Source: Lacipirellula limnantheis
GTDB lineage: Bacteria > Planctomycetota > Planctomycetia > Pirellulales > Lacipirellulaceae
Direction: 5' to 3'
Length of the DNA stretch: 64,000 bases
NCBI RefSeq assembly: GCF_007746075.1
Contig: NZ_CP036339.1
Location: 6,504,028 to 6,568,027, forward strand
How positions within the stretch are numbered: position 1 is the stretch's first letter; each line of letters opens with the position of its first letter. The notes beneath the pieces are model-generated. The model did not search any database, was not told the DNA's origin, and was given only the letters and a program-made list of their open reading frames with translations. Below, piece by piece: positions 17,321 to 26,136 of the stretch. The position numbers and the translations under genes were made by a program.

Positions 17321-17626
17321 CTAGTCGGCCTCGTCCGAGCGACTTGCTTCCTGGAGCAATTGCTTGATCGCGTCTCGCCGTTCGGCGGACAGTCCGATCG
17401 ACTCCTCGCTCCAAACGCGACGCCAGGGCGTTGGGAGCGATGCAACCGCGCGGCGCACCGTGTGAAATTGAGCGATCAAGTGTCGGCAGGGCGGGCAAAT
17501 CAGTTGGTGCAGGCGCAGCGCCAGCCGCTCGCCCCGACCGAGCGGACGATCGAGCGATTCAGAGGCGAGTTCCGACGCCGCGCGGCAATCGAGATTCCAG
17601 GCGGAGAGTTTGGATCGCTCTTTCAT
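17321..17626 (-). CDS. Zinc-binding anti-sigma factor (zf-HC2 type)
   Basis: A 101-residue protein. The motif HQLICPPCRHL gives the H-x3-C-x2-C pattern of zinc-binding anti-sigma domains, with an upstream Cys (NLDCRAASEL) as likely fourth ligand. There is no membrane helix, so it would be a soluble, possibly redox- or metal-responsive, inhibitor of the sigma factor encoded just upstream. ATG 17626 overlaps the sigma stop (ATGA at 17626-17623), and GAGGT lies just before it within the sigma gene. This coupling supports co-production at fixed ratio. A longer upstream frame is only the shadow of the sigma gene. Confidence 0.82.
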   Translation of the reverse strand: MKERSKLSAWNLDCRAASELASESLDRPLGRGERLALRLHQLICPPCRHLIAQFHTVRRAVASLPTPWRRVWSEESIGLSAERRDAIKQLLQEASRSDEAD

Positions 17627-18270
17627 GATGACCTCGCCTGCCCCACTCTCATTGGGCTGCTTTCGTCGGCGCTCTTCTCGCTTGCGGAGACTGCCTCCGT
17701 GGCGAACCACTTCTGTTCGAGACAACTCCGCAACAGCATTCGCGAGCGATAAAGTCTGACCGACAGGTTCCGCGGCGTGATGCCGGCGATTTCGCTCGCC
17801 TCTTGCACCGTCGCCAACCCCAACTCGCGGAGTTCGAATGCTTGTGCGAGGTGTCGCGGCAGCTCCGCGAGGCAACGGCGCACGATCTGCCAGAACTCGG
17901 ATTTCTCCGCCTGATGCGCCGGCGTCGAGCGCCAATTGGCGGGCGGAACGGTCCAATGACCGGTACGGTCGAACATCGGCGCCACCTCGTCGAGCTCGGC
18001 GTCGGTCGTCACGAGCGTGCGGGCGTCTTTGCGGTAGTGATCGATGATCTTGCGGCGAAGGATCGCGATCAGCCAGGTGCTGAACGCGGCGCGATGGTCG
18101 AAATCGCGGCGGGCCTTAAAGGCGGCGAGAAAGGTTTCCTGAACGAGATCCTCGGCGGTCTCTCGGTCGCCGACGCGCGTGACGGCGTACTGCAAGAGCG
18201 CATCGCCGTAGCGATCGACCCACTGGGCAGGGTCGCCAAGATCAGCGTCGTTGGGGGGTGGTTCGAGCAT
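17623..18270 (-). CDS. ECF-type RNA polymerase sigma factor
   Basis: A 215-residue sigma-70 family protein. Region 2 is seen in WVDRYGDALLQYAVTRVGDR ETAEDLVQETFLAAFKARRD and FSTWLIAILRRKIIDHYRK; region 4 in LAQAFELRELGLATVQEASEIAGITPRN with VRLYRSRMLLRSCLE. A 30-residue insertion-like linker contains an acidic VTTDAELDEVAPMF stretch. It lies in an operon between a YhhN-family membrane protein gene (31 bases upstream) and the zinc anti-sigma (4-base overlap). The regulon is unknown. Confidence 0.9.
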   Translation of the reverse strand: MLEPPPNDADLGDPAQWVDRYGDALLQYAVTRVGDRETAEDLVQETFLAAFKARRDFDHRAAFSTWLIAILRRKIIDHYRKDARTLVTTDAELDEVAPMFDRTGHWTVPPANWRSTPAHQAEKSEFWQIVRRCLAELPRHLAQAFELRELGLATVQEASEIAGITPRNLSVRLYRSRMLLRSCLEQKWFATEAVSASEKSADESSPMRVGQARSS

Positions 18271-18301
18271 AAGGCGGCCGATGGGTGGAAAACGGGTCGG
18301 C

Positions 18302-19000
18302 TTAACTTAGACGATTGGCCGGCTCCATGGTTACAGTTCCCGAATCGCCCGCAGCCGAAAGCCGTGGAGTGGCTAGGTAGCCTAGCGGCATGAGTATTTG
18401 CGCGGCGGCGTAGGCAGGCCAAATGACGGGCGCGAAGAGCGTTTGGCCGGCGAAGAGCCTGAGACCGAGCACCACGTCGGAGAGGACGAAGAGCAACGCG
18501 CCGGCGACGACCCACGGCCCGCGCCAGCGCCCGAGAAGGGCCGCCGCCGCCATCGCGGTGAGCGCCGCCGAGTAAAGGGGCGACGCGATAGCAAGTGGGC
18601 CGCGCAGCAGCGGCCAGATGTAGATCGTCAGAGCGAACATTGAAACGATGAGCACGACGATGGCCGTGCGGCGGCGACCAGGCAGTTGAGCGAGCGGATA
18701 GCGATGAGGCAAGAATGCGGCGATGTATCCCAGGTGCCCCAAAAAGAACGCTCCCATCCCCATCAGCAAGTAGTCGCTGCCCAGGTTGAGCAAGCCGTCG
18801 CCGACGGCGTGGACGACGAGCGCTGCGACGAGCGAGCCGGCGGCGCAGCGCCGCTGGCGGAAAACTTCGAGCGCCATCGCCAGCGCGGGAGTCATCTTCA
18901 GCGCAATCGACGTTGCCTTCGAATCGAAGTCGATCCCCTGCCAATAGGCGACCGCCGCAACGACGGCGATCAACGGCAGCATCAAGTCACGCAAGTTCAT
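18302..19000 (-). CDS. YhhN-family membrane protein (lysoplasmalogenase-like)
   Basis: A 232-residue polytopic membrane protein with about eight hydrophobic helices and little else. Diagnostic YhhN/TMEM86 signatures are KMTPALAMALEVFRQRR near residue 35, VVHAVGDGLLNLGSDYLLMG MGAFFLGHLGYIAAF, and VAGALLFVLSDVVLGLRLFA. Characterised mammalian relatives hydrolyse the vinyl ether bond of lysoplasmalogens. Bacterial function is mostly unproven. I start at ATG 19000 (MNLRDLMLPL), where the first helix begins; a GTG at 19090 would add 30 non-hydrophobic residues. It is first in the operon with the sigma/anti-sigma pair, so membrane-lipid state might feed into that regulator, which is speculation. 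Confidence 0.85.
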   Translation of the reverse strand: MNLRDLMLPLIAVVAAVAYWQGIDFDSKATSIALKMTPALAMALEVFRQRRCAAGSLVAALVVHAVGDGLLNLGSDYLLMGMGAFFLGHLGYIAAFLPHRYPLAQLPGRRRTAIVVLIVSMFALTIYIWPLLRGPLAIASPLYSAALTAMAAAALLGRWRGPWVVAGALLFVLSDVVLGLRLFAGQTLFAPVIWPAYAAAQILMPLGYLATPRLSAAGDSGTVTMEPANRLS

Positions 19001-19097
19001 AGACAAAGCGCAGCGAACAAGGTGGGCGACGACGGCTAGGCGACTAACGCGCTCGGGCGCGCTTTCTGAATTTGACCATGCTATCGCCACAATGAAA

Positions 19098-19130
19098 GAA
19101 GCCCCGGCCTTGGGGGAAGGCCGGGGCTTC
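19098..19130 (-). terminator. Rho-independent terminator, minus strand
   Basis: A perfect 14-base-pair stem (GAAGCCCCGGCCTT with AAGGCCGGGGCTTC) around a five-base loop, at 19098-19111 and 19117-19130. Read on the minus strand it is followed by TTTCATT. It lies about 180 bases after the BBP7 gene stop and just before the YhhN operon, so it should end the BBP7 transcript. Confidence 0.75.
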
Positions 19131-19251
19131 AGTTGTGGTGGGCGACTGTCGCGGGGGAGGCGGGTAGTCGCCCACGGTTGTCCCCTCCCCGGGGGAAGGG
19201 AGGGGTTTGGGGGTCTCTCAAACTTTCAGTCGTGCGGATTGGGCGCCGCAT

Positions 19252-19277
19252 GGACTGGTCGCTGAAGCGACCAGTCC
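19252..19277. repeat. Near-perfect hairpin after BBP7 gene
   Basis: GGACTGGTCGCT and AGCGACCAGTCC form a 12-base-pair stem with a two-base centre, 30 bases beyond the BBP7 stop. It has no T-run on either strand. It may stabilise the 3' end of the mRNA. Confidence 0.55.
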
Positions 19278-19307
19278 GTTGGGCAGTCTAGGCCGAACGA
19301 GCTCAGG

Positions 19308-21389
19308 TTAGTAGTTCCACTCGACGCCGGTTTGAAGTCCGTGGAGGATCATGCCGCCGCCCGAGTTCACGTAGCTCGAACCCTGGCCCGCAGTGAGCCA
19401 TTGATTCGGAGCCTGGTTCGTGGCCAAGGCGACGCCGGTGAGGCCCATCGCTCGCCAACCGCCGTAGAGTCGGCAGTTGCAAGTCATTTGGTAGCTCGCA
19501 CCGAGGCGGAGTTCGCCCAGCATCGCGACGTCCGTTTTGCTCGCGTTGGCGTCGAACGTGTCGCCCGAGGAAATGTAGCGCACCATGCCCGTCGACGAGA
19601 CAAAGTACTGGTGAGTATCGATGTCGTTGCCGTAGAGGCCGAACAGCGTGTTCATGTGTAAGCCCCACTTGCAGCCGACGCGGTACATGGCGTTCGAGCC
19701 CAGCTGGAAGCCGACGAGCTTGTTCTCAACTTGCGAGTTGTAGTTGAGATAGCCGTTGCTGCCGCCGTTGTAGTCGACGCCGTACATGAAGTAGTCGTCG
19801 AGCTCGAAGTAGCGAACGCCGCAGACGCCGATGATGCTATAGCGATTGGGAGCACAATAACCGCCAAGTCCGCCGCTGATGCCGCCCAATCCGCCGTATC
19901 CGCCGAGGCCGCCGCCGCTGATGCCTCCATTGCAGCCCCCGCAGGGACCGCACGCCGGAGCACAACCGCAGAGATTGAGCCGAAGCAGATTGACTTCGAT
20001 ATTGCGAGCCGAGAAGCTGCTGCGAACGCGGGCCTCCGTGATGGCATAGGTGCCGGCGCCGGTTGGCGGGCCGTAGTTCCAGAAGTTGTTGAGCGGCATG
20101 TAACCGCCGCCGCCGTTGTATTCGAGGCCGGGCATCGGCATCATCGAGTAGTATTCCGACGGCATGCCAGGCATGTAGTCGAACGATTGATCGTTATCGA
20201 AGATTTCCCAATAAACGCCCTCGATCCCCCAGGTCGGGCAGCAAGGGGCGCAGCCGCACGGATCGGCCGCGACGCCGCCGAAGGTCCGGCCCAGGCGAAA
20301 CTCGACGCCCCCCTGATAGCCGGGGTCGACGTTGGAAGTCGTGACGGGAATGTTCGGCATCGAGGGGTAGCCCGAGCCGGAGTCCATCATGCCGAGGTTG
20401 TACTTGTCGGAGCTGTCGCGCTGCATGAGCAAGCCGTAGACGCCGCCGAACCAATAGTTGCAGCTGTTGCGGCACAGCAACCGGTCCATCGTCCCAGGCG
20501 TTTCGCACCCGTACGCCGAGTACTCGGCAGCGCCGTAGGGAGCACTGCAGTTGCCGGTGGCGCATCCGCCATCGGCGCCGTTGCCGTAACCGGAGGGATA
20601 GCTCTCGTAACCGCCAGTCGCCTGGGGATAGCCGCTCTCCGGCATCGGCACGGGCTGCGGCGTCGCGCCCGCGGGCGTCGGCATCATCGCGCCGGGCGGC
20701 ACCGTTTCAGTCGGCGGCGTCAGCGGCAGGTTCTGCACGGCTTCGGGCGCGGGATTCTGCATCGCTCGCGCCGTATAGACTGGCTGCTGGTAGGCCGGTT
20801 GCTGGACGGCGGTCGGCGGAGCAGCCGGCGCCGCGGCATTCGGATAGACCTGCTGGAAGGCCGAAGGCTGTGCGGTAACTGGCGCTGGGGCCTGAGTCGG
20901 AGCCTGCGTCGCGGTCGGAGACGTTGAAGCTGCTTGCGGAGGGACGGGGTAGGCGCCATATCCAGGCGGCACGCTTGCGGCAGGACGCGCGGCAACGTAC
21001 GGGATCGCGGCGTTGTACTGTCCCGCGACCTGCTGCGCGGCCGCGCTATATTGCTGGCCGACTTGCTGGACGCCAGCGTTGTACTGTTGGGTCGTCTGCT
21101 GCGCGGCGGCGGTGACTTGCTGCGTGGCAGCGGAGTATTGCTGATAGGGCGCCGTCGGCGCCAGGGGTTGCGTCGCGACCGTGGTCAGCGGCTGCGTCGC
21201 GGCGTACGACTGGCCGGCCGTTGGCTGCGGCAGCACGGCGTACGGGTTTTGCCCCGCAGCTTGAGCATAAGGTTGTGCAGTTTGCGGATACGCAGGGTAC
21301 TGCTGCGCGTACGCCGGACCGGCGACCTGCAGCGTCGCGAGCGATGACGCCGCGAGCAGCCCCCTTCCGAGGTCGGTAAAGAATCGCAT
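19308..21389 (-). CDS. BBP7-family outer membrane beta-barrel protein
   Basis: A 693-residue exported protein with a signal peptide (MRFFTDLGRGLLAASSLATL, cut near AYAQQ) and a good ribosome site (CAGGAG) before ATG 21389. Residues about 30-290 are low-complexity Gln/Ala/Pro/Tyr with repeated QQV/QYNA units (for example TAAAQQTTQQYNAGVQQVGQ). From about residue 300 the planctomycete BBP7 porin domain begins: LLCRNSCNYWFGGVYGLLMQ, GGVEFRLGRTFG, WGIEGVYWEIFDNDQ, and the cysteine-rich CGCAPCC. A glycine-rich loop with paired Cys residues (CGPCGGCNGGISGGGLGGY) follows, and later strands end GLQTGVEWNY, a barrel-type C-terminus. It is presumed to sit in the outer membrane; ligand unknown. Transcription likely ends at the 19098 hairpin. 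Confidence 0.85.
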   Translation of the reverse strand: MRFFTDLGRGLLAASSLATLQVAGPAYAQQYPAYPQTAQPYAQAAGQNPYAVLPQPTAGQSYAATQPLTTVATQPLAPTAPYQQYSAATQQVTAAAQQTTQQYNAGVQQVGQQYSAAAQQVAGQYNAAIPYVAARPAASVPPGYGAYPVPPQAASTSPTATQAPTQAPAPVTAQPSAFQQVYPNAAAPAAPPTAVQQPAYQQPVYTARAMQNPAPEAVQNLPLTPPTETVPPGAMMPTPAGATPQPVPMPESGYPQATGGYESYPSGYGNGADGGCATGNCSAPYGAAEYSAYGCETPGTMDRLLCRNSCNYWFGGVYGLLMQRDSSDKYNLGMMDSGSGYPSMPNIPVTTSNVDPGYQGGVEFRLGRTFGGVAADPCGCAPCCPTWGIEGVYWEIFDNDQSFDYMPGMPSEYYSMMPMPGLEYNGGGGYMPLNNFWNYGPPTGAGTYAITEARVRSSFSARNIEVNLLRLNLCGCAPACGPCGGCNGGISGGGLGGYGGLGGISGGLGGYCAPNRYSIIGVCGVRYFELDDYFMYGVDYNGGSNGYLNYNSQVENKLVGFQLGSNAMYRVGCKWGLHMNTLFGLYGNDIDTHQYFVSSTGMVRYISSGDTFDANASKTDVAMLGELRLGASYQMTCNCRLYGGWRAMGLTGVALATNQAPNQWLTAGQGSSYVNSGGGMILHGLQTGVEWNY

Positions 21390-21691
21390 CGGACGCTATC
21401 TCCTGTACATTGAGTTCGCCCGCGCACCTGACGCCGCCTGGGTCGGAGGTCGTGGCGTCGCGAGTCGTGCTGGGCGAGATGTTCTGAGCAATGCGGCGTC
21501 GACTTTTCAGACAACCCGAAGCCGCATCCTCCCCCGTAAGACCCAATCGACCGCTACGGCCGGCAGAGTTCGCGACATGTCGCGACCGGCATAGATGTTT
21601 CCGCTGCTATCAAGCGGAGCGATCGGCATAATCGCGCAAGTTTGCCTGATAGGGATCGCGTGCGCGGCAGAGTTTACGCAGCTTGGCTGCG

Positions 21692-21815
21692 CGACAGGCG
21701 GGAGGTGAGAGGCCGCGGGTGAGAGTTCAGGAAGCCCAGGCATCAGGCCTGGAGAACGCGGTCAGAGTTGTGCGTTGTTCTCTCCTACCTCTCGCCTTCC
21801 GCCTCTGACCTCTCC
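21692..21815. repeat. Imperfect inverted repeat, family V
   Basis: The left arm (GACAGGCGGGAGGTGAGAGG, from 21692) is broadly the inverse of the right arm (CTCTCGCCTTCCGCCTCTGA CCTCTCC, ending 21815). The middle holds CCAGGCATCAGGCCTGG, a smaller hairpin. The element sits immediately after the ParA stop codon at 21817, between it and the BBP7 upstream region; 21390-21691 holds nothing else I can name. Confidence 0.55.
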
Positions 21816-21816
21816 A

Positions 21817-22656
21817 TTACGCCGCGTGTGCACGCGGCAAACCCAGCAATCCGTACATTGCTAGCACTTCATCGGCGAGGGCTCGATAGTCGTCGGCGCC
21901 GGCCGAGGTCGGGGCATACTTGAAGATCGATTGCTCGAAGCTCGGAGCCTCGGCCAAGCGGATGTTGCGCCGGATCCGCGACTCAAACAGCCGGCCATGG
22001 AGCCACGGCTGCTGCCGGTCGCCCCCGGCCGAAAAGTACTCGGCCACGTCCGCGCTCACCTCGGCGGCCAAGCGGGTCGACGAGTCGTAGAGGCACAAAA
22101 TCACCCCCGCGAGCCGCAGACGGTCGTTCAATCGGCGGTGAACGAGGTCGATTGTCTGGAGCAATTTGCTCAGGCCGTGCAGCGCGAGGAAGTGGGGCTG
22201 CAGCGGCAGAAAGACGTCGTCGACCGTCGAGAGCGCGTTGATCGTCAGAATGCCGAGCGACGGCGGGCAATCCATCAACACGAGGTCAAGATTCGCGGCA
22301 GCGCCGCCTTCGGCGACGTTGGCAGCCAAGGCGTCGCGCAGAATCAGTTCGCGGCCGACGACGCCGGCGAGTTCGACTTCCGCGGCGGCAAGGTCGATGT
22401 GCGAAGGCGCGACCCACAAGTTTTCTTCGACTGACTGCCAAACTTCGGCGAGCGTCCTGCCGCCGGTGAGCAGCTCGTAGGTGTTCGGTAACTCCCGTTG
22501 CGGACCAAGGCCAACATGCAACGACGCGTGGGCCTGCGGATCGAGATCGATCAAGCCGACGCGCACCCCGCTGGCAGCCAGGGCGGCGCTCAGGTTGACG
22601 GCGGTCGTCGTTTTGCCGACGCCCCCCTTCTGATTGATGATGGCAATCGATCGCAT
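21817..22656 (-). CDS. parA: ParA/Soj-family partitioning ATPase
   Basis: A 279-residue deviant Walker-type ATPase. Motifs: IAIINQKGGVGKTTTAVNLS (deviant Walker A at residues about 8-16), VGLIDLDPQAH (A'), and LDLVLMDCPPSLGILTINAL (Walker B), with PLQPHFLALHGLSKLL as in chromosomal Soj/ParA. In characterised systems ParA binds DNA nonspecifically and moves ParB-parS complexes. No parB gene follows or precedes it here, and I see no parS-like TGTTNCACGTGAAACA site nearby. It could be the chromosomal ParA with a distant ParB, or an orphan positioning ATPase. ATG 22656 follows GGGAAAAGA. Confidence 0.88.
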   Translation of the reverse strand: MRSIAIINQKGGVGKTTTAVNLSAALAASGVRVGLIDLDPQAHASLHVGLGPQRELPNTYELLTGGRTLAEVWQSVEENLWVAPSHIDLAAAEVELAGVVGRELILRDALAANVAEGGAAANLDLVLMDCPPSLGILTINALSTVDDVFLPLQPHFLALHGLSKLLQTIDLVHRRLNDRLRLAGVILCLYDSSTRLAAEVSADVAEYFSAGGDRQQPWLHGRLFESRIRRNIRLAEAPSFEQSIFKYAPTSAGADDYRALADEVLAMYGLLGLPRAHAA

Positions 22657-22768
22657 GGCATCTTTTCCCGCTGGTGGACCGACTTCCCGGCCCGTGTGAC
22701 GGTCCGGCGATTGGAGCGGGGAGTATAGGCGCCGCCATGGGGCGCCTCCAGAGCATTCGGGCCGAGTG

Positions 22769-23356
22769 CTAGCGAGCGGCCGACTCGGCGGCGACGGTTG
22801 GTTCGGCGTCGGACTTGGCCTTTGGCTTCAGAGCCCCGACATCGGTTAGATAGCGTTGCAGCGGCGTCGCGATCCGCGGGCAGGGCAAGACGTCGACCTG
22901 CTTGCCATCGGTCGAGAGCTTGCCGAGGACCTTGAAGTCGCGGCCCAGCAGGACGACCTGCTCGCTAGGTCCCTCGACGAACCGCAAGGCATACGCCCAA
23001 TCGCGGGTGCTGGCCGCCGGCTCCACTTGGCGAGCGCCCCACGAAAAGTTGTCGTCCTGAATGAAGACGTGTCGCAGGTGGATCAGGCCCTTCTCGTTGC
23101 GGAGGTCGTGGTAGTCGGTCACCGGGCGACCCGCGACGGCATTCGTCGGATCGTCTCCACTGGCATCGCCTTCGGCGGGGGTTGATTCGAGAACGAGAAA
23201 TTGCAGTTCAGGCGATTTGCCGATGAGCCGCGACGATTCGCCCCAGAATTCGGCCGATCGCCGACTGTAACTGTACTGGTAAAGCCAGGCCCCCGCGGCC
23301 ATCGAGATGGCCAGCACGAACATCGCAACGATGACCAGTCGACCGGAGATTTGCAT
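22769..23356 (-). CDS. Membrane-anchored hypothetical protein upstream of parA
   Basis: A 195-residue protein with one N-terminal membrane helix (LVIVAMFVLAISMAAGAWLY), a soluble domain and a charged Ala/Glu-rich tail. The soluble part includes LQFLVLESTPAEGD, VTDYHDLRNEKGLIHLRHVF and WAYALRFVEGPSEQVVLLGR, a pattern seen in conserved planctomycete hypothetical proteins. It lies 112 bases upstream of parA on the same strand and may share its transcript. Function not recognised. Confidence 0.7.
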   Translation of the reverse strand: MQISGRLVIVAMFVLAISMAAGAWLYQYSYSRRSAEFWGESSRLIGKSPELQFLVLESTPAEGDASGDDPTNAVAGRPVTDYHDLRNEKGLIHLRHVFIQDDNFSWGARQVEPAASTRDWAYALRFVEGPSEQVVLLGRDFKVLGKLSTDGKQVDVLPCPRIATPLQRYLTDVGALKPKAKSDAEPTVAAESAAR

Positions 23357-23506
23357 GAATAGCCTGACGCCTCGGGTGGCGGATCGGACGCTCCATCGCC
23401 GCGGCGACGGCGTCCCGGGCGGGGCGTCATTTCGTCGAGGGGCGGCCCCTAGTATACTGGCTCGCTCGGTTGGTCTTTAGTCCTTGTCTCCGCGGCGTAG
23501 CCCACC

Positions 23507-23731
23507 ATGCCCGATACGTTCGATCCCTATCGTGAAGCACTTGTGATGGAAACTGAGACTGTCTGGCCGGAGGAATACCTCGCGTGGCCGGCGGTTGATC
23601 GCGCGGCGTTCGCCCAGCGGCTTCATGCCACCGCAGCCGACGCGGCCCATCTGGAATACGTTCGCAGTCATACTGGTTTCGTGCGGAAGATCTACGTCAC
23701 GCCGTGGGATATTGAGCGAATCTCATCGTAG
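23507..23731 (+). CDS. Small conserved-looking hypothetical protein
   Basis: A 74-residue acidic protein (opens MPDTFDPYREALVMETETVW and ends VTPWDIERISS). It sits 47 bases upstream of aroB on the same strand, with codon usage like its neighbours. There is no membrane helix or recognisable motif, and the ribosome site is weak. The real-looking composition and the position argue for a gene, but this is not certain. Confidence 0.6.
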   Translation: MPDTFDPYREALVMETETVWPEEYLAWPAVDRAAFAQRLHATAADAAHLEYVRSHTGFVRKIYVTPWDIERISS

Positions 23732-23778
23732 ATCTGGCAAGGCGTTGAAGCTCCGCGAGACATCCCTGAGGGTTCGCT

Positions 23779-24870
23779 GTGGCCGGAAAGACTGAAACTG
23801 TTCGCGTCGCGCTGGCCGAGCGAAGTTACGACATCGAGATTGGCAGCGGTACGCTTGCCGGCATGCCCGAATTCTTGCGAGCGCGGACAAAATCGGACCA
23901 CGCGATTCTTGTCACCGACTCGAACGTTGACGATCTTTATGCCGACGCGGCGGGGGATCAACTCGTCGGCGAGGGGTGGGAGGTCGACCTCTTTGCGATC
24001 GAGGCCGGCGAACCGAGCAAGTCGGTCGACGCGGCGGACGAGTTGTGGAACGCGATGCTCAACGAAGGCGCCGATCGCGAATCGATTGTCGTGGCGATCG
24101 GCGGCGGCGTCGTGGGCGATCTGGCCGGGTTCGTGGCGGCGACGTTTGCGCGGGGGCTCGAGTTCTTCCAAGCGCCGACGACGCTGTTGGCTCAAGTCGA
24201 TAGTTCCGTCGGCGGGAAGGTCGGCGTCAACCTGCCCGGCGCCAAAAACATGATTGGCGCCTTCTGGCAGCCGCGCGGCGTGTTGTGCGACGTCGCCGCG
24301 CTTGAGTCGCTGCCCGATCGCGAATATCGGGCCGGATTGGCCGAAGTTGTGAAGTACGGCGTCATCCTTGACGCCGAATTCTTCGCGTATCTGGAAGCCA
24401 ACGTCGAACCGATCAACGCTCGCCATGCGGACGTCCTCACGCGGATCGTCGAGCGGTCGTGCCGGCTGAAGGCCAACGTCGTCGAACAGGACGAACGCGA
24501 GACTACCGGCCTGCGGGCCGCGCTTAATTACGGCCACACCTTTGGTCATGCCTTCGAGGCCATCGGCGAGTACGAGGAACTACTCCATGGCGAAGCAGTG
24601 GCCGCCGGGATGCGGTGCGCCATGCAGTTGGCCGTGCGCTTGGGTCGAGTCGCGGAAGCGGATTTCGAACGTCAGGAGTCGCTGCTGGAGGCCTTGGGGC
24701 TGCTCGTCGATCCGCTGGAGGCCGACGGCGACGAGGTGTTGCGGCTCATGTATCGCGATAAAAAGGTCGCTGCGGGGAAGCTGCGCTTCGTTCTGCCGGA
24801 CCGAATCGGGCACGTCGAACTCGTGGCCGACGTGCCCGAGGCGGACGTTCTGGCAGCCCTCGCCGTCTAA
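23779..24870 (+). CDS. aroB: 3-dehydroquinate synthase
   Basis: A 363-residue enzyme of the shikimate pathway, converting DAHP to 3-dehydroquinate with NAD+ and a divalent metal in the cytoplasm. Motifs: EPSKSVDAADELWNAML, IGGGVVGDLAGFVAATFARG (nucleotide binding), DSSVGGKVGVNLPGAKNMIG, and NYGHTFGHAFEAIGEYEELL HGEAVAAGM, holding the metal-binding His and Glu residues. Length matches the family (about 360). Start GTG 23779 follows GAGGG at six bases. The dprA gene follows on the same strand. Confidence 0.97.
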   Translation: MAGKTETVRVALAERSYDIEIGSGTLAGMPEFLRARTKSDHAILVTDSNVDDLYADAAGDQLVGEGWEVDLFAIEAGEPSKSVDAADELWNAMLNEGADRESIVVAIGGGVVGDLAGFVAATFARGLEFFQAPTTLLAQVDSSVGGKVGVNLPGAKNMIGAFWQPRGVLCDVAALESLPDREYRAGLAEVVKYGVILDAEFFAYLEANVEPINARHADVLTRIVERSCRLKANVVEQDERETTGLRAALNYGHTFGHAFEAIGEYEELLHGEAVAAGMRCAMQLAVRLGRVAEADFERQESLLEALGLLVDPLEADGDEVLRLMYRDKKVAAGKLRFVLPDRIGHVELVADVPEADVLAALAV

Positions 24871-25005
24871 AGCCCAGCAAGATTTGCAACTCAGCAAGTC
24901 GTCGATTAAATTCGACCGGCTGAGTTTCTTTCCTGAGTGAGCAACTCGCGGAGCGGCGTTGCGATCGGGCGAATGATTCGCCGCCCGCGTTGGGATCCGC
25001 GCTGC

Positions 25006-26136
25006 ATGACTACCGTCGCCCAGGCGCCGACGTTCGACGATGCCGCTCGCGCCGAGATTCTGCTGGCGCTTACGCCCGACGTCGGTCCGATCTTGCGCAC
25101 CAGGCTGCTCGAACGATTCGCGTCGGCCGAGGCGATCTTCGCGGCGTCGGAGGCGTCGCTGCAGGAAGTGCAAGGGATCGGGCCCAAGATCTCGCGGCGG
25201 ATTATTGGGGCCCGCCACGAGGTGCAACTCGACGCGCAACTGGCGATCGCTCGCGAACATGGGCTAACGATCCTCCTGCCGCAGTGGCCTGGGTATCCGC
25301 GATCGCTGCGTGAGATTCCCGATCCGCCCGGCGTGCTGTTCGTCCGCGGCGCGATCGAACTGGCCGACCAAATGGCGGTGGCGATCGTCGGCACGCGGCG
25401 GGCGACGCATTATGGCAAGAAGCAGGCGGAGCGACTTGCCGCGGGGCTGGCTCGCGCCGGGATCACGGTCGTCAGCGGCATGGCTCGCGGGATCGACGGC
25501 GTCGCCCACCGCGCGGCGATGGCAGCCGGCGGGCGGACGATCGCGGTGCTCGCCAGCGGCGTCCTCAATCCCTTCCCGCCGGAGCATGTGAAGCTGGCCG
25601 AGGAGATCGAACAACAAGGCGCAGTGCTGAGCGAAGCGGCGCCGACGATGCCGCCGCTCGCCGGGATGTTCCCGCAGCGGAACCGCATCATCAGCGGGCT
25701 GACGATGGGGACAATTGTTGTCGAAGCAGCCGACCGCAGCGGCGCGCTGATCACCGCGCGGCATGCGATGAAGCAAGGCCGCGAGGTGTTCGCCGTACCG
25801 GGACCGGTCGACAGTCCCGGCTCGTCGGGGCCTCATCGTCTGCTGCGCGACGGCGCGAAGCTGGTCACCTGCGTCGACGACGTGCTCGAAGAGCTTGGCC
25901 CGCTGGCGGAAGCGGCGCCAGACCAGCGCGGCGGCAACATTCGCATTGCCGCAGAAGTGCTGCTCAATGAGATCGAGCATGCCGTTCTGCAGGCCATTGA
26001 GCCGACAGGCTCGATGCTCGATGACGTTGCGGCAAACTGCGCGATGCCGATCCATCGGGTGCTCGCCACGGTAAGCGTACTGGAGTCGCGGCGGCTGGTG
26101 CGGAAGGTGGCGGGAAATCGGGTCGCGAGAATATAG
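25006..26136 (+). CDS. dprA: DNA-processing protein DprA
   Basis: A 376-residue protein (from ATG 25006; an upstream GTG at 24937 is possible but adds an arginine-rich, uncharacteristic leader). Layout: an N-terminal helix-hairpin-helix/SAM-like domain (LLERFASAEAIFAASEASLQ EVQGIGPKISRRI), the Rossmann-like DprA core (AVAIVGTRRATHYGKKQAER, VSGMARGIDGVAHRAAM, FPQRNRIISGL, EVFAVPGPVDSPGSSG), and a C-terminal winged helix (MLDDVAANCAMPIHRVLATV). DprA loads RecA on incoming single-stranded DNA during natural transformation; many non-competent bacteria also keep it. No com genes are adjacent. Confidence 0.95.
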   Translation: MTTVAQAPTFDDAARAEILLALTPDVGPILRTRLLERFASAEAIFAASEASLQEVQGIGPKISRRIIGARHEVQLDAQLAIAREHGLTILLPQWPGYPRSLREIPDPPGVLFVRGAIELADQMAVAIVGTRRATHYGKKQAERLAAGLARAGITVVSGMARGIDGVAHRAAMAAGGRTIAVLASGVLNPFPPEHVKLAEEIEQQGAVLSEAAPTMPPLAGMFPQRNRIISGLTMGTIVVEAADRSGALITARHAMKQGREVFAVPGPVDSPGSSGPHRLLRDGAKLVTCVDDVLEELGPLAEAAPDQRGGNIRIAAEVLLNEIEHAVLQAIEPTGSMLDDVAANCAMPIHRVLATVSVLESRRLVRKVAGNRVARI

